A stretch of DNA of 64,000 bases from Citrobacter sp. (GCA_019415335.1 DXKH01000093.1:1-64000); one strand, 5' to 3'; shown: positions 8,187-17,998, counted from the first letter of the stretch. Made by a program: numbers and translations. The notes: generated by a model from the sequence alone, not told the origin.

Positions 8187-8336
8187 TCTTTCCGCAACCC
8201 TTCTGAAACCCTTCTGTCGAATCGTTAAATTTTCCTGATTTATTGATCTGACAGAAGGTTCTTCCCTGTTTCAATTCACATTCTTGGGTTACTCTTTTAA
8301 TTACAAACTGCGATGACAGTTGTAAGGAGACCCTGT

Positions 8337-9287
8337 ATGGCTATGTATCAAAACATGCTGGTGGTTATCGATCCTAATCAGGACGATCAACCTGCGTTAC
8401 GGCGTGCGGTTTATTTGCATCAACGGATTGGTGGCAAAATTAAAGCCTTTTTGCCGATCTATGACTTTTCCTACGAAATGACCACCCTGCTGTCGCCCGA
8501 TGAGCGTACGGCAATGCGTCAGGGCGTCATTAGTCAGCGGACGGCGTGGATACGCGAACAAGCAAAATACTACATCGAAGCAGGCGTTCCTGTTGACATT
8601 AAAGTGGTCTGGCACAACCGTCCTTTTGAAGCCATTATTCAGGAAGTGATCAGCGCCGGGCACGATCTGGTGCTGAAAATGGCGCACCAACATGACCGGC
8701 TGGAGGCGGTGATCTTTACTCCGACCGACTGGCATCTGCTGCGTAAATGCCCGAGCCCGGTGTGGATGGTGAAAGACCAACCCTGGCCGGAAGGTGGCAA
8801 AGCGCTGGTGGCGGTAAACCTCGCCAGTGAAGAGCCCTACCACAATGCACTGAATGAAAAACTGGTGAAAGAGACGCTGCAACTCGCCGAGCAGGTCAAC
8901 CATACTGAGGTACATCTGGTCGGAGCCTACCCCGTCACCCCTATCAATATCGCGATTGAATTGCCGGAATTTGATCCCAGCGTCTACAACGATGCGATTC
9001 GCGGTCAGCATCTGCTGGCAATGAAAGCGCTGCGGCAAAAATTCAGTATCGACGAGAAAGTCACACACGTTGAGAAAGGATTACCAGAAGAGGTGATCCC
9101 TGATTTAGCAGAGCATCTGCAGGCGGGGATTGTGGTTCTGGGTACAGTGGGCCGCACGGGAATTTCCGCTGCCTTCCTGGGGAATACGGCAGAACAGGTC
9201 ATCGATCATCTGCGTTGTGACCTGCTGGTCATCAAACCCGATCAGTACCAGACGCCCGTTGAACTGGACGACGAAGAAGACGACTAA
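8337..9287 (+). CDS. uspE: UspE, tandem universal stress protein
   Basis: A 316-aa cytoplasmic protein with two Usp domains in tandem: about residues 1-150 ([14 protein letters not shown]…) and 155-305 (KALVAVNL… [24 protein letters not shown]). The second domain ends in the G-x2-G-x9-G(S/T) type ATP loop, while the first is degenerate. In E. coli it is induced by stationary phase and stress and affects motility and adhesion. The ATG at 8337 has an AAGGAGA site. The upstream ATG at 8313 would add 8 residues and lacks a good site. Confidence 0.94.
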   Translation: MAMYQNMLVVIDPNQDDQPALRRAVYLHQRIGGKIKAFLPIYDFSYEMTTLLSPDERTAMRQGVISQRTAWIREQAKYYIEAGVPVDIKVVWHNRPFEAIIQEVISAGHDLVLKMAHQHDRLEAVIFTPTDWHLLRKCPSPVWMVKDQPWPEGGKALVAVNLASEEPYHNALNEKLVKETLQLAEQVNHTEVHLVGAYPVTPINIAIELPEFDPSVYNDAIRGQHLLAMKALRQKFSIDEKVTHVEKGLPEEVIPDLAEHLQAGIVVLGTVGRTGISAAFLGNTAEQVIDHLRCDLLVIKPDQYQTPVELDDEEDD

Positions 9288-9305
9288 CATGTCGTGAGAG
9301 AAGCC

Positions 9306-9334
9306 AAAGGCCCGATTAATCGGGCCTTTTCTTT
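9306..9334. terminator. Bidirectional terminator between uspE and ynaJ
   Basis: AAAGGCCCGATT (9306-9317) is followed directly by its reverse complement (9318-9329), a perfect 24-bp palindrome ending in T-rich sequence on both strands. It can end both convergent genes. Confidence 0.9.
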
Positions 9335-9597
9335 TAGTGTTTGTCTTCGCCGCCGAGAAAGTAAATTCCCAACGGGATGGCCAGCAGCACGGTGAAAACC
9401 AAGCTATAGACGAAAATCATTGATGACTGAATGATATACATCGACGTCGTCCAGTCAGAAAGCGGAATGTCATACTGTTCAATCACCCCGCCGATCGTGG
9501 CGCGCGTGACAACCGATGCGGCAATAATAAACACGCCCAGCAGGCAGAGCAGAAACTTTTTGCCCTTCGCCGTCTTCAGCTTTTCCATTATCATCAT
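9334..9597 (-). CDS. ynaJ: YnaJ, small DUF2534 membrane protein
   Basis: A conserved enteric protein of 86-87 aa of unknown function. Two membrane segments are visible: about residues 13-31 (FLLCLLGVFIIAASVVTRA) and 50-76 (…IFVYSLVFTVLLAIPLGIYFLGG). The match to E. coli YnaJ is clear (RATIGGVIEQY; SDWTTSMYIIQSS). The start is ATG 9597 or 9594. It is convergent with uspE and divergent from ynaI. Confidence 0.9.
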   Translation of the reverse strand: MMIMEKLKTAKGKKFLLCLLGVFIIAASVVTRATIGGVIEQYDIPLSDWTTSMYIIQSSMIFVYSLVFTVLLAIPLGIYFLGGEDKH

Positions 9598-9837
9598 AGT
9601 GTCCTTCTGTTACCAAACTTTTGTTACCTTGGCGCAACAATACCATGACAACATGAAAAAGTCTGCATCAGTTCCCCTGACAAATCCGTCACATTGAAAG
9701 CTTCTTTGTGTAAAAACGCTGAAAGCGCTATTTATTACCCCTTTTTATTGATGACTTGAATGTTTATCCTGAGTACCATTAGTAAGTTACAGGTTATTTC
9801 TTGTCATTTCAGAGGTAGCGGAAAGCCGGGGATAAAT

Positions 9838-10857
9838 ATGTTTGCAGAGCTGTTCGTCAAAAACATCTTCAATCTGACGGTTATTTTGAGTAGCGTCTTT
9901 AGCTTAATCCTGATGAATGTTTTCTTTCGTCATGCACATAAACGCAAGAAAGGGTTTATCTTCCATACGGCTCAGTTTCTTATTTATGCGCTGATTATCG
10001 GTACATTAGGGCGCATCGCTAATACCGTTATTACTCATTATAATATCAGTGCAGTTTCTTCCAGCATTATCGACTTTGTCTGTACGTCGTTGATCGCCCT
10101 GATTCTGACCATAAAACTGTTTCTGGTGATTAATCAGTTTGAAAAATCGCAGATTAAAAAAGGGCGAGACGTCACCAGCGCCCGGATCTTATCGCGGATT
10201 ATCAAAATCACCCTCATTGTCGTCATTATTTTGCTTTATGGCGAACACTTCGGCATGAGCCTGTCTGGATTACTCACCTTTGGCGGTATCGGCGGCATCG
10301 CCGTGGGTATGGCAGGGAAAGATATCCTGAGTAATTTCTTTTCCGGCATTATGCTTTATTTTGATCGCCCATTCAGTATCGGCGACTGGGTGCGTTCCCC
10401 GGATCGTAATATTGAAGGCACCGTGGCGGAAATTGGCTGGCGGATGACCAAAATCACCACCTTTGATCATCGTCCGTTATACGTTCCTAACTCTGTCTTT
10501 TCCTCGATTAGCGTAGAGAATCCCGGCCGGATGAGCAACCGTCGAATCAACACGGTTGTCGGGTTACGTTACGAAGATGCCAGTAAAGTGGGTACGATCG
10601 TCAATGCCATTCGGCAAATGCTACAAACCCATGCCGATATCGATCAGCAACAAACGCTGCTGGTCTATTTTAACGGTTTTGGTGACTCTTCATTAAATAT
10701 TATGGTGTATTGTTTTACCCGCACAACGGTCTGGGAAGAGTGGTTAGCGGTTCAGCAACAGGTTTATCTGAACATTATTGATATTGTGCAGAGCCATGGC
10801 GCTGATTTCGCCTTCCCGAGCCAGACACTCTATCTCAATAATAACAGTCAGGGTTAA
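9838..10857 (+). CDS. ynaI: YnaI, MscS-family small-conductance mechanosensitive channel
   Basis: An inner-membrane channel of 339 aa that opens under membrane tension. The first ~125 residues hold several transmembrane helices. The pore-lining MscS helix with its Gly/Ala-rich face and kink is [19 protein letters not shown] near residues 143-162, followed by the beta domain ([11 protein letters not shown]… VPNSVFSS) and the C-terminal vestibule domain. This is the YnaI paralogue, not MscS (YggB). The frame extends to 9760, but MFAELFVKN at 9838 is the conserved start. Base composition is more AT-rich than the neighbours. Confidence 0.93.
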   Translation: MFAELFVKNIFNLTVILSSVFSLILMNVFFRHAHKRKKGFIFHTAQFLIYALIIGTLGRIANTVITHYNISAVSSSIIDFVCTSLIALILTIKLFLVINQFEKSQIKKGRDVTSARILSRIIKITLIVVIILLYGEHFGMSLSGLLTFGGIGGIAVGMAGKDILSNFFSGIMLYFDRPFSIGDWVRSPDRNIEGTVAEIGWRMTKITTFDHRPLYVPNSVFSSISVENPGRMSNRRINTVVGLRYEDASKVGTIVNAIRQMLQTHADIDQQQTLLVYFNGFGDSSLNIMVYCFTRTTVWEEWLAVQQQVYLNIIDIVQSHGADFAFPSQTLYLNNNSQG

Positions 10858-10886
10858 AATAAAACCTCTCTGCTCTACATGTGCTA

Positions 10887-10911
10887 GCCTCAGGACATAT
10901 TTACCTGAGGC
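10887..10911. terminator. Hairpin between ynaI and the VOC gene
   Basis: GCCTCAGG (10887-10894) pairs perfectly with CCTGAGGC (10904-10911) across a 9-base loop. There is no good T-run on either strand, so it is at best a weak terminator for the two convergent genes. Confidence 0.45.
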
Positions 10912-10941
10912 ACCTTACTCAGACAATGCGTTATTATCCGC

Positions 10942-11325
10942 TCACTCAACAATTTCGATAAAATTCCCGTCCGGATCTTTGATGACCGCTTCATAATAAC
11001 CGTCACCGGTCGTGCGCGGTGGTGAAACCAGAATCCCCTGCGCCCGCGCTTTTTTTGCCAGCGCATCCACTTTTTTAGCACTGCCAACCGCGATCGCCAG
11101 ATGCACCCACCCGATCGTATGGTTATCCGGTCGCAGGGAACGCAGTCCCGGTTTCGTCATCAGTTCAATCGCAATATCCTCACCGATGCGTACAAAGTAA
11201 GATTCGAATCCAGGGTTGTTCTTGCTGATGTATTTCTCATTAAGCGTCCCGCCAAAAAAATCTGCCCAGAAACGCGCCTGCGCTTCCAGTTCCGTGGTCC
11301 AGAGCGCCATATGTGCGATTTTCAT
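10942..11325 (-). CDS. VOC-superfamily (glyoxalase/dioxygenase-like) protein
   Basis: A 127-aa single-module protein of the vicinal oxygen chelate fold. It has the two beta-alpha-beta-beta-beta repeats: KIAHMALWTTELEAQARFW… and WVHLAIAVGSAKKVDALA…, ending in DPDGNFIEIVE. Candidate metal ligands are His5, the Glu in IAIELM, His in WVHLAIAV and the C-terminal Glu in FIEIV. Relatives include lactoylglutathione lyases and antibiotic-binding proteins; the substrate cannot be told from sequence. It stands alone between ynaI and a divergent DeoR regulator, where E. coli has no counterpart. Confidence 0.75.
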   Translation of the reverse strand: MKIAHMALWTTELEAQARFWADFFGGTLNEKYISKNNPGFESYFVRIGEDIAIELMTKPGLRSLRPDNHTIGWVHLAIAVGSAKKVDALAKKARAQGILVSPPRTTGDGYYEAVIKDPDGNFIEIVE

Positions 11326-11423
11326 GTTTCACCTCGTTTCAACCCGTCAGAATGTTGACAGCATCGTCCGTTTTGCCCGATCATGCGCTATATTGCTCGA
11401 TGATATGGTTTTCAGGATTTATT

Positions 11424-12194
11424 ATGCTTGATTATGCAGCTTTCCCGGAACAACGACAAGCCCTGATTCAGCAGATCCTGCAGGAGAATGGGCGCGTGGT
11501 ATGCAGTGACCTCGCCTCCCGGCTGAACGTGTCGGAGCACACAATTCGCCGCGATCTTCATGAACTCAGCAAAGAAGGCATCTGCAAGAAAGTCTATGGT
11601 GGCGCGGTAATGATGCTGCCGGAATCGGGTGACTATTCGCTCCGCAAAACGAAGAAGCCCGATCAAAAGAGCGGCATCGCGCAAAAATGTGCACGACTGG
11701 TCAAATCCGGTAGCTGTATTTTTATCGACACTGGCACGACCAACCTGGCGATGGCGGAGGCGCTTCCGGCAGAACTTTCTCTGACCGTGGTGACCAACTC
11801 GCCAGAAATCGCTGCCGTACTGTTAAAAAAACCTCTGTATGACGTCATCATGCTCGGCGGTCAGCTGCAGCGCTCTTCGGGTGGTTGCGTCGGCGCATCG
11901 GCGATCGCGCAGGTTCAGGGAATGTTATTCGACCAGGGATTTATCGGCGGCTGTGCGATGGCACCGGAATCGGGTCTGACCGGCTTTGATTACGCCGATT
12001 GTGAATTCAAACGCGCAGTGCTCCGGCAGTGCAATGAGACCATTGTCGCGCTGACGGCGGACAAGATCCCTGCCATGGCTCGCTATGTGGTCGCCCAAAG
12101 TAGTGAGATCGATGTCATTGTGGTTGAAGCGAATATCAGCAAGGAGTACTGCGAGGCGTTTCGCGAACATGATATTCGCATTTATACAGTGTGA
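11424..12194 (+). CDS. DeoR-family transcriptional regulator
   Basis: A 256-aa regulator. The N-terminal helix-turn-helix (RQALIQQILQENGRV; LASRLNVSEHTIRRDL) is the DeoR signature. The C-terminal sugar-phosphate sensor domain has FIDTGTTNLAMAEAL, VTNSPEIAAVL and ALTADK. The ligand is probably a phosphorylated sugar or similar, by family. The target is unknown; no sugar operon is adjacent. The divergent VOC gene, about 100 bases away, is the only obvious candidate. The open frame starts at 11313, but ATG 11424 with an upstream AGGA begins the recognisable domain. Confidence 0.82.
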   Translation: MLDYAAFPEQRQALIQQILQENGRVVCSDLASRLNVSEHTIRRDLHELSKEGICKKVYGGAVMMLPESGDYSLRKTKKPDQKSGIAQKCARLVKSGSCIFIDTGTTNLAMAEALPAELSLTVVTNSPEIAAVLLKKPLYDVIMLGGQLQRSSGGCVGASAIAQVQGMLFDQGFIGGCAMAPESGLTGFDYADCEFKRAVLRQCNETIVALTADKIPAMARYVVAQSSEIDVIVVEANISKEYCEAFREHDIRIYTV

Positions 12195-12222
12195 TCAGCA
12201 GGCGCGTTCCCGCGCCCGCTGA
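12195..12222. terminator. Hairpin between the DeoR gene and mppA
   Basis: TCAGCAGGCGCG pairs with CGCGCCCGCTGA (one mismatch) around TTCC, starting directly after the regulator's stop codon. It is GC-rich but has no T-run, so termination here is uncertain. Confidence 0.5.
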
Positions 12223-12229
12223 CGGATGG

Positions 12230-13843
12230 TTAATGCTTGATGATATACATGGTCCGGCTGTAGGCCACGTCTTCCGGGTTCATGATGGGATACCCTTTCA
12301 GCCACGGCTTGATTAAGCGCCCGTTGGTGTACTGATAAATTGGCGCGATCGGTGCCTGTTCCATAAGGATTTTTTCCGCCGCATTATAGTCCGCGTTACG
12401 CGCTTTATCAGTGTTTTCCATCGTCGCCTGAGTAATGACTTTGTCATACGCCGGGTCGTTAAAACGGGAAATATTGCCGGAGTGTGTCGAGGTCAACAGC
12501 GACAGGAAGGTGGAAGGCTCGTTGTAGTCCCCCACCCAGGAAGCGCGAATCACATCAAAGTTCCCGGTGTTGCGGCTGTCGATGTAGGTTTTCCACTCCT
12601 GGTTTTGCAGCTTCACATCCACACCTAAGTTTTTCTTCCACATCGAGGCCACCGCGATGGCGATCTTCTGGTGGTTCTCCGAGGTGTTGTACAGCAGCGT
12701 CAGATTAAGCGGCTTCTGCGGACCGTATCCCGCCGCGCGCAATAGCGTTTTCGCCTGGGCGTTCAGCTCTTCCTGACTCATTTGCTCAAAAGGTGATGGC
12801 TCAGGTGTAAAGCCGGCAGTGACGTCCGGCGTAAAATGCCAGGCCGGTTTTTCCCCGGTTCCCAACACTTTCTCCGCCATAATGCGTCGGTCAATGGTCA
12901 TGCTCAGCGCCAGACGTACGCGGGAATCCGCCGTTGGCCCTTTTTGCGTATTAAAGGCGTAGTAATAGGTTCCCAGCTGCGGTGGCGTATAGACCTGTCC
13001 CGGAATGTCCTTCAACAGCTTCTGGTACATATTTTTTGGGAACGACTCGGTGATGTCGATATCCCCTGCAAGGTATCGTTTGGTGGCTGAGGACTCCTGA
13101 TTAATCGGCAGGAAGGTCACTTTTTGCAGCACCGTTTTTCCGTTATCCCAGTACTGGGTATTTGGAACCACCACCAGCTTTTCATTCACCACGCGATCCT
13201 GCAGCACATAGGCACCGTTACCCACCAGATTGCCCGGCTTGGTCCAGTCTTTACCACTTGCCACGTTGGCTTTTTGCACCGGATAGAATGCAAAGCTGGC
13301 GGTGAGATTGGCGAACCACGGTAGCGGCTTATCCAGTTGCACTCTCAGGGTACGAGCGTCAATGGCGGTCACGCCGAGCTTATCGGGCGTCGCTTTGCCA
13401 TCAATAATCGCCTGGGCGTTATTGACCCCAGCCAGCGCGGCAAACCAGGCAAAGGGCGACAGCGTTTTCGGGTCCACCAGACGTTGCCAGCTATAGACAA
13501 AATCCTGCGCCGTCACCGGTGTGCCATCTGACCAGCGCGCATTATCCCGCAGCGTAAACGTCCAGATTCGATTGTCGTTGCTTTTCCACTGTGTGGCGAC
13601 GCCAGGCACGATTTCGCCCTTCTCGTTCTGGTTCACCAGTCCTTCGAACAGGTCGCGAATAACCTGAATTTCCGGCAGCCCAACGGCTTTTGCCGGATCA
13701 AGCGTTGCCGGTTCATCTTTTATATGACGAACCAGCTCCTGCTTCTCTGCCAGTACCGTTCCGCTGGGAACATCCGCAGCATATGACAAAGAAATGCTGC
13801 TAACCAACAGCGCACAACAGGTTACTGAAACGGAGTGCTTCAT
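12230..13843 (-). CDS. mppA: MppA, periplasmic murein tripeptide-binding protein
   Basis: Solute-binding protein of 537 aa that delivers L-Ala-D-Glu-meso-Dap to the Opp permease for murein recycling. A signal peptide of about 22 residues ends at SLSYA. The mature protein is a family 5 peptide-binding protein (DPAKAVGLPEIQVIRDLFEGLV; GTPVTAQDFVYSWQRL; GTYYYAFNTQKGP). It matches E. coli MppA closely over its whole length, more so than OppA. It is divergent from mpaA, whose product trims the imported peptide. Confidence 0.95.
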   Translation of the reverse strand: MKHSVSVTCCALLVSSISLSYAADVPSGTVLAEKQELVRHIKDEPATLDPAKAVGLPEIQVIRDLFEGLVNQNEKGEIVPGVATQWKSNDNRIWTFTLRDNARWSDGTPVTAQDFVYSWQRLVDPKTLSPFAWFAALAGVNNAQAIIDGKATPDKLGVTAIDARTLRVQLDKPLPWFANLTASFAFYPVQKANVASGKDWTKPGNLVGNGAYVLQDRVVNEKLVVVPNTQYWDNGKTVLQKVTFLPINQESSATKRYLAGDIDITESFPKNMYQKLLKDIPGQVYTPPQLGTYYYAFNTQKGPTADSRVRLALSMTIDRRIMAEKVLGTGEKPAWHFTPDVTAGFTPEPSPFEQMSQEELNAQAKTLLRAAGYGPQKPLNLTLLYNTSENHQKIAIAVASMWKKNLGVDVKLQNQEWKTYIDSRNTGNFDVIRASWVGDYNEPSTFLSLLTSTHSGNISRFNDPAYDKVITQATMENTDKARNADYNAAEKILMEQAPIAPIYQYTNGRLIKPWLKGYPIMNPEDVAYSRTMYIIKH

Positions 13844-14026
13844 AGAGTCCCCTCAATCCGGCTTATTCACGATGGCGTAATTATTTGTTTCGCATGAAGG
13901 AAATGCAAACATCTTCCTGCAGAAAGTTGATATTACGACTAAAAATCTGTGCGTGCGAAAACGATTTGATTATCGGCCAGATTTGCACAACACTGCGAGT
14001 AATAATCCCTGAATTCAGAGACGCTT

Positions 14027-14755
14027 ATGACCGTTACCCGCCCTCGGGCACAGCGCGGCGCCTTTCCGCCAGGAACCGAACATTATGGCCGTTCGTTGTT
14101 GGGTGCTCCACTGATCTGGTTTCCGGCAGCCGTCGCCAGTCGCGACAGTGGTTTGATTATCGCGGGAACGCACGGCGACGAAAACGCATCGGTAGTCACG
14201 CTGTCCTGCGCACTGCGCACGCTGACGCCTTCGCTGCGCCGCCACCATGTGATCCTCGCGGTAAACCCGGACGGCTGTCAGTTGGGTTTGCGTGCGAACG
14301 CTAACGGCGTCGATCTCAATCGCAATTTTCCATCCGCAAACTGGAAAGCTGGAGAGACGGTTTATCGCTGGAACAGCGCGGCAGAAGCGCGTGACGTGGT
14401 GTTGTTGACGGGAGAGCATCCGGGTTCAGAACCGGAAACTCAGGCGTTATGTCAGCTCATTCACCGCATTCACCCCGCGTGGGTGGTCTCCTTCCATGAC
14501 CCGCTGGCCTGTATTGAAGATCCCAGAAGCAGTGAACTTGGTGAATGGCTGGCGCAGGCTTTCGAACTGCCGCTGGTGACAAGCGTAGGTTATGAGACGC
14601 CCGGCTCTTTCGGCAGTTGGTGTGCAGATCTGAATTTACACTGCATCACGGCAGAATTCCCGCCGATCTCATCAGATGAGGCCAGCGAGAAATATCTACA
14701 GGCGATGTCCACGCTTCTGCGCTGGCATCCTAAAGATGAAGTTGTCCGGTCGTAA
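14027..14755 (+). CDS. mpaA: MpaA, murein tripeptide amidase
   Basis: A 242-aa M14 zinc carboxypeptidase that cleaves the gamma-D-Glu-Dap bond of recycled murein tripeptide in the cytoplasm. The zinc-binding motif GTHGDENAS (His and Glu) is near residue 48. The substrate motif VDLNRNFP follows, then SFHDP with the third ligand, and the catalytic Glu in CITAEFPP. There is no signal peptide. Its product L-Ala-D-Glu is the substrate of the convergent ycjG, whose 3' end overlaps it by 26 bases. mppA, mpaA and ycjG make a recycling group. Confidence 0.94.
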   Translation: MTVTRPRAQRGAFPPGTEHYGRSLLGAPLIWFPAAVASRDSGLIIAGTHGDENASVVTLSCALRTLTPSLRRHHVILAVNPDGCQLGLRANANGVDLNRNFPSANWKAGETVYRWNSAAEARDVVLLTGEHPGSEPETQALCQLIHRIHPAWVVSFHDPLACIEDPRSSELGEWLAQAFELPLVTSVGYETPGSFGSWCADLNLHCITAEFPPISSDEASEKYLQAMSTLLRWHPKDEVVRS

Positions 14756-15695
14756 AGTGCAGTGCGGGCTCTACATCGACCGCCAGCCAGGTGGGGCCAT
14801 CAAGATCGGCAAAGCTGACCTGCGGCGTCAGCGGTAATGCGGCAGAAATAGCCCGTGACGTGCAAAGCATGCAGCCCAGCATCAACGCAAAGCCTTGTTC
14901 GCGGGCGTCGGTAGCCAGCGCCAGTGCCTCGGTCAGTCCACCGGTTTTGTCCAGCTTGATATTGACCATTTCATAGCGCCCATGCAGCGCTTTCAGGCTG
15001 CTACGGGTATGGCAGCTCTCATCCGCGCAGACCGGCAGCGGATGGATGAAATTTTCCAGCGCCGCGTCATCCTGCGCCGGAAGCGGTTGTTCCAGCATCG
15101 CCACGCCGAGATCGGCTAACAGCTGGCAGCGGGCCGCCAGCCCTTCCGCCCGCCATGACTCATTGGCATCGACAATCAGAGTCGCCTCCGGTACCGCCGA
15201 CCGAATCGCCACCATCCGCTCGCTGATCAGCCGATCGTCCAGTTTTACCTTCAGTAGTCTGGCTCCCGCTTCCCACAGCGCTGCCGCACTGCCTGCCATT
15301 TGTTCCGGAGTGCCAATCACCACGGTTTGTGCCGTGGCGATTGTCGTCGGCAGCGCCACGTTGAGGGTTTCGGTCAGCGTTTGCTGCTGCTGGCGTGCCT
15401 GCAGATCCCACAGCGCGCAGTCCACCGCGTTGCGGGCCGCGCCTGCGGGGAGCAGTTTTTGCAACGCTTCCCGGGTTAGTCCCTTTTCCAGTTGCGGGAC
15501 AATGCTCATGATCTGCGCCATCACGGAGGCATCGCTTTCCCCGTAGCGTGGATAAGGCGTGCACTCGCCCGTCCCTTTGACCCCCTCTTCTTCCAGTTCA
15601 ACCACCACGACACGCGCCTCACTGCGGCTGCCACGGGCAATCACAAAGGGGGTATGTAACGGCCAGCCTTCCTCATATACCTTCACAGATCGCAT
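14730..15695 (-). CDS. ycjG: YcjG (AeeA), L-Ala-D/L-Glu epimerase
   Basis: An enolase-superfamily enzyme (muconate-lactonising subgroup), 321 aa, that epimerises L-Ala-D-Glu to L-Ala-L-Glu so that peptidases can use it. Visible elements are the KVKLDD lysine motif near residue 150, the metal ligands in LIVDANESW, MLEQPL and CADESCH, and the second catalytic Lys in VNIKLDKTGG. It acts after MpaA in murein peptide recycling. It is convergent with mpaA and divergent from tpx. Confidence 0.94.
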   Translation of the reverse strand: MRSVKVYEEGWPLHTPFVIARGSRSEARVVVVELEEEGVKGTGECTPYPRYGESDASVMAQIMSIVPQLEKGLTREALQKLLPAGAARNAVDCALWDLQARQQQQTLTETLNVALPTTIATAQTVVIGTPEQMAGSAAALWEAGARLLKVKLDDRLISERMVAIRSAVPEATLIVDANESWRAEGLAARCQLLADLGVAMLEQPLPAQDDAALENFIHPLPVCADESCHTRSSLKALHGRYEMVNIKLDKTGGLTEALALATDAREQGFALMLGCMLCTSRAISAALPLTPQVSFADLDGPTWLAVDVEPALHFTTGQLHL

Positions 15696-15816
15696 TCATT
15701 CTCCTTAAACCATGACGTGGTGGTTTGTGCGCTACAGCGAAATAGCGTTTGCCGTGTTATCGGCTGTTGGCATAAACTAGCTGTGACGTTAACTATATGT
15801 AAACAGGAAGATAACT

Positions 15817-16323
15817 ATGTCACAAACCGTTCATTTCCAGGGCAACCCGGTTGCAGTCGCCAACTCCATTCCTCAAGCGGGTAGCAAAGCGCAGCCTTTT
15901 ACCCTCGTGGCAAAAGATCTGTCTGACGTCGCACTGAGCCAGTTTGCAGGCAAACGCAAAGTGCTGAATATTTTCCCAAGCATCGATACCGGCGTTTGCG
16001 CGGCATCGGTACGTAAGTTTAACCAACTGGCCACCGAAATCGACAACACCGTCGTACTGTGTGTGTCTGCAGACCTGCCGTTTGCCCAGTCCCGCTTCTG
16101 CGGCGCAGAAGGTCTGAGCAACGTTATCACGCTGTCCACGCTGCGTAACGCTGAGTTCCTGAAAAACTACGGCGTTGAAATCACTGAAGGCCCGCTGAAA
16201 GGCCTGGCCGCTCGCGCGGTGGTGGTTCTGGATGAAAATGACAACGTCATCTTCAGCCAACTGGTGAATGAGATCACCAACGAACCTGACTATGCTGCCG
16301 CGCTGGAAGTGCTGAAAGCGTAA
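15817..16323 (+). CDS. tpx: Tpx, thiol peroxidase
   Basis: A 168-aa atypical 2-Cys peroxiredoxin that reduces lipid and organic hydroperoxides with thioredoxin. The peroxidatic Cys61 lies in [11 protein letters not shown] and the resolving Cys95 in SRFCGAEGL. The length and sequence match E. coli Tpx nearly throughout. It has a good AGGAAG site before ATG 15817. Transcription ends at the hairpin shared with tyrR. Confidence 0.97.
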   Translation: MSQTVHFQGNPVAVANSIPQAGSKAQPFTLVAKDLSDVALSQFAGKRKVLNIFPSIDTGVCAASVRKFNQLATEIDNTVVLCVSADLPFAQSRFCGAEGLSNVITLSTLRNAEFLKNYGVEITEGPLKGLAARAVVVLDENDNVIFSQLVNEITNEPDYAAALEVLKA

Positions 16324-16340
16324 GTTATATCGTCATACAA

Positions 16341-16368
16341 AAATGCCTCCGAAATGGAGGCATTTCTT
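16341..16368. terminator. Bidirectional terminator between tpx and tyrR
   Basis: AAATGCCTCC (16341-16350) pairs with GGAGGCATTT (16356-16365) around GAAAT. The T-rich flank on each strand makes it usable from both sides. Confidence 0.9.
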
Positions 16369-17909
16369 TACTCTTCGCCCTTCTTCTGGTTCAGACCATA
16401 CTCACGCAGTTTATTGGCAATCGCGGTATGAGAAACCCCGAGGCGTTTCGCCAGCTTACGCGTACTGGGATAACTGCGGTAAAGCTGGGTTAACACCGAG
16501 CGTTCAAAACGGCTGGTAATATCATCCAGTGAACCTTCCATTGCATCTTCGCCCACCGCAACCGTCGTCGCATCGTAGTCAGGCAGCAAAATATCCTGTG
16601 GTCGAAGTTCGTAACCTTCCAGTTGCGTCAACGCCCGGTAGACGGCATTTTTCAGCTGACGCACGTTGCCAGGCCAACCGTAGCGGGTCAATACCGTACT
16701 GAGATCGGCCGCCAGTTTGGGACGCGGCACGCCCTGCTCATCGGCAAAACGCGCCACAAACAGTTCGGTCAACGGCATAATATCTTGCGGACAATCGCGC
16801 AGCGGCGGCAGATTCAGCGTCAGCACATTAAGTCGATAATAGAGATCTTCGCGGAACAGCCCTTTCTGCACCAGTTCGACGAGATTCTTTTGCGTTGCAC
16901 AGATCACGCGCACATCGACATGCACCTCATGATCTTCCCCCACCCGACGGAACGTACCGTCATTGAGGAACCGCAGTAGCTTGGTCTGCATGCGCGGCGA
17001 CATTTCACCAATCTCATCAAGCAGTACCGAACCGCCGTTCGCCTGCTCGAAGAAACCTTTTTTACCTTCTGGCGCATGACCGAACAGTTCGCTTTCCACC
17101 GCATCTTCAGGGATCGACGCGCAATTGAGCGCCAGATACGGTTTACCCGCGCGCGGGCTGGCCTGATGACAGGCATGGGCAAACAGATCCTTACCGGTGC
17201 CGGTATCACCGGTGATCAGCAACGGCGCACTCAGCATCGCCAGTTTGCGCGCCTGTTCTACAACGTGTTTCATTTTGCCGCTGACGGCGATGATCTGGCT
17301 AAAAGCGCTGACATCCTGGGTCGCCAGATTCTGCAACTGACGCCCCATCCGGATGGTTGAGCGCAACATCACCACCGCGCCGGTGAGCATGGTTTCGTCG
17401 GTTTCCCCTTGCAGATAAACCGGCGTGATTTCCATCAGGAAGTTCTGCCCGTTGATCACCACATGTTCGCTATGGGAAGCCTGTGGATTACCCTCCAGCC
17501 AGCGCTGGAAGTTAAAACCGTTAATCAGTTGTGCGGCGGTGTGATTGCGCATCCGCTCCGGATTGAGTGCAAAAAGCTGGCAACTTGCCGGGTTCGCCAT
17601 CTCAATCTTGCTTTTCAGATCCAGGGACAGGACAGGTTCAGGCAGTGCCGCAAGCAGCGCGCTAAGCGCCAGATGCTCACGCTCTGACGGCATCCACGGC
17701 ACGGTGCGTACGTCGGTGACGCCCGCAATGCGGCGAATTTCCGCCATCAAACTGCTGAAGTTAGTGAACTCCAGTTCGGCAAAGTTAAGGTAAATTCGCC
17801 CGATGGGGTCAATCTCGATACCGCGCAAATCGATGCTGCGTAGCACCAGTAAATCGAGTAATTCGCGAGTCAGACCAAGTCGGTCTTCACAAAAGACTTC
17901 CAGACGCAT
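16368..17909 (-). CDS. tyrR: TyrR, regulator of aromatic amino acid genes
   Basis: A 513-aa regulator that represses or activates aromatic amino acid synthesis and transport genes with Tyr, Phe or Trp. In order: an N-terminal ACT domain (MRLEVFCEDRLGLTRELLDLL), a PAS domain around residues 78-190, an AAA+ domain with Walker A TGDTGTGKDLF, and a C-terminal helix-turn-helix (TRKLAKRLGVSHTAIANKL). Where sigma54 activators have GAFTGA it reads GHAPEGKKG, as expected since TyrR works with sigma70. A TyrR box lies in its own promoter. Confidence 0.97.
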   Translation of the reverse strand: MRLEVFCEDRLGLTRELLDLLVLRSIDLRGIEIDPIGRIYLNFAELEFTNFSSLMAEIRRIAGVTDVRTVPWMPSEREHLALSALLAALPEPVLSLDLKSKIEMANPASCQLFALNPERMRNHTAAQLINGFNFQRWLEGNPQASHSEHVVINGQNFLMEITPVYLQGETDETMLTGAVVMLRSTIRMGRQLQNLATQDVSAFSQIIAVSGKMKHVVEQARKLAMLSAPLLITGDTGTGKDLFAHACHQASPRAGKPYLALNCASIPEDAVESELFGHAPEGKKGFFEQANGGSVLLDEIGEMSPRMQTKLLRFLNDGTFRRVGEDHEVHVDVRVICATQKNLVELVQKGLFREDLYYRLNVLTLNLPPLRDCPQDIMPLTELFVARFADEQGVPRPKLAADLSTVLTRYGWPGNVRQLKNAVYRALTQLEGYELRPQDILLPDYDATTVAVGEDAMEGSLDDITSRFERSVLTQLYRSYPSTRKLAKRLGVSHTAIANKLREYGLNQKKGEE

Positions 17910-17980
17910 GGGGGACCTTCACCAGAATAATGAGCTATAGATAAGATGATAAGCCAGGAATGGGGAAGCAGGAAGGATTC

Positions 17981-17998
17981 TGTCAACAAATATTGACA
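17981..17998. promoter_or_regulatory. TyrR box upstream of tyrR
   Basis: TGTCAACAAATATTGACA is a palindrome close to the TyrR box TGTAAA-N6-TTTACA. The minus-strand half TTGACA can also serve as the -35 of tyrR. This fits the known autorepression of tyrR. Confidence 0.7.
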
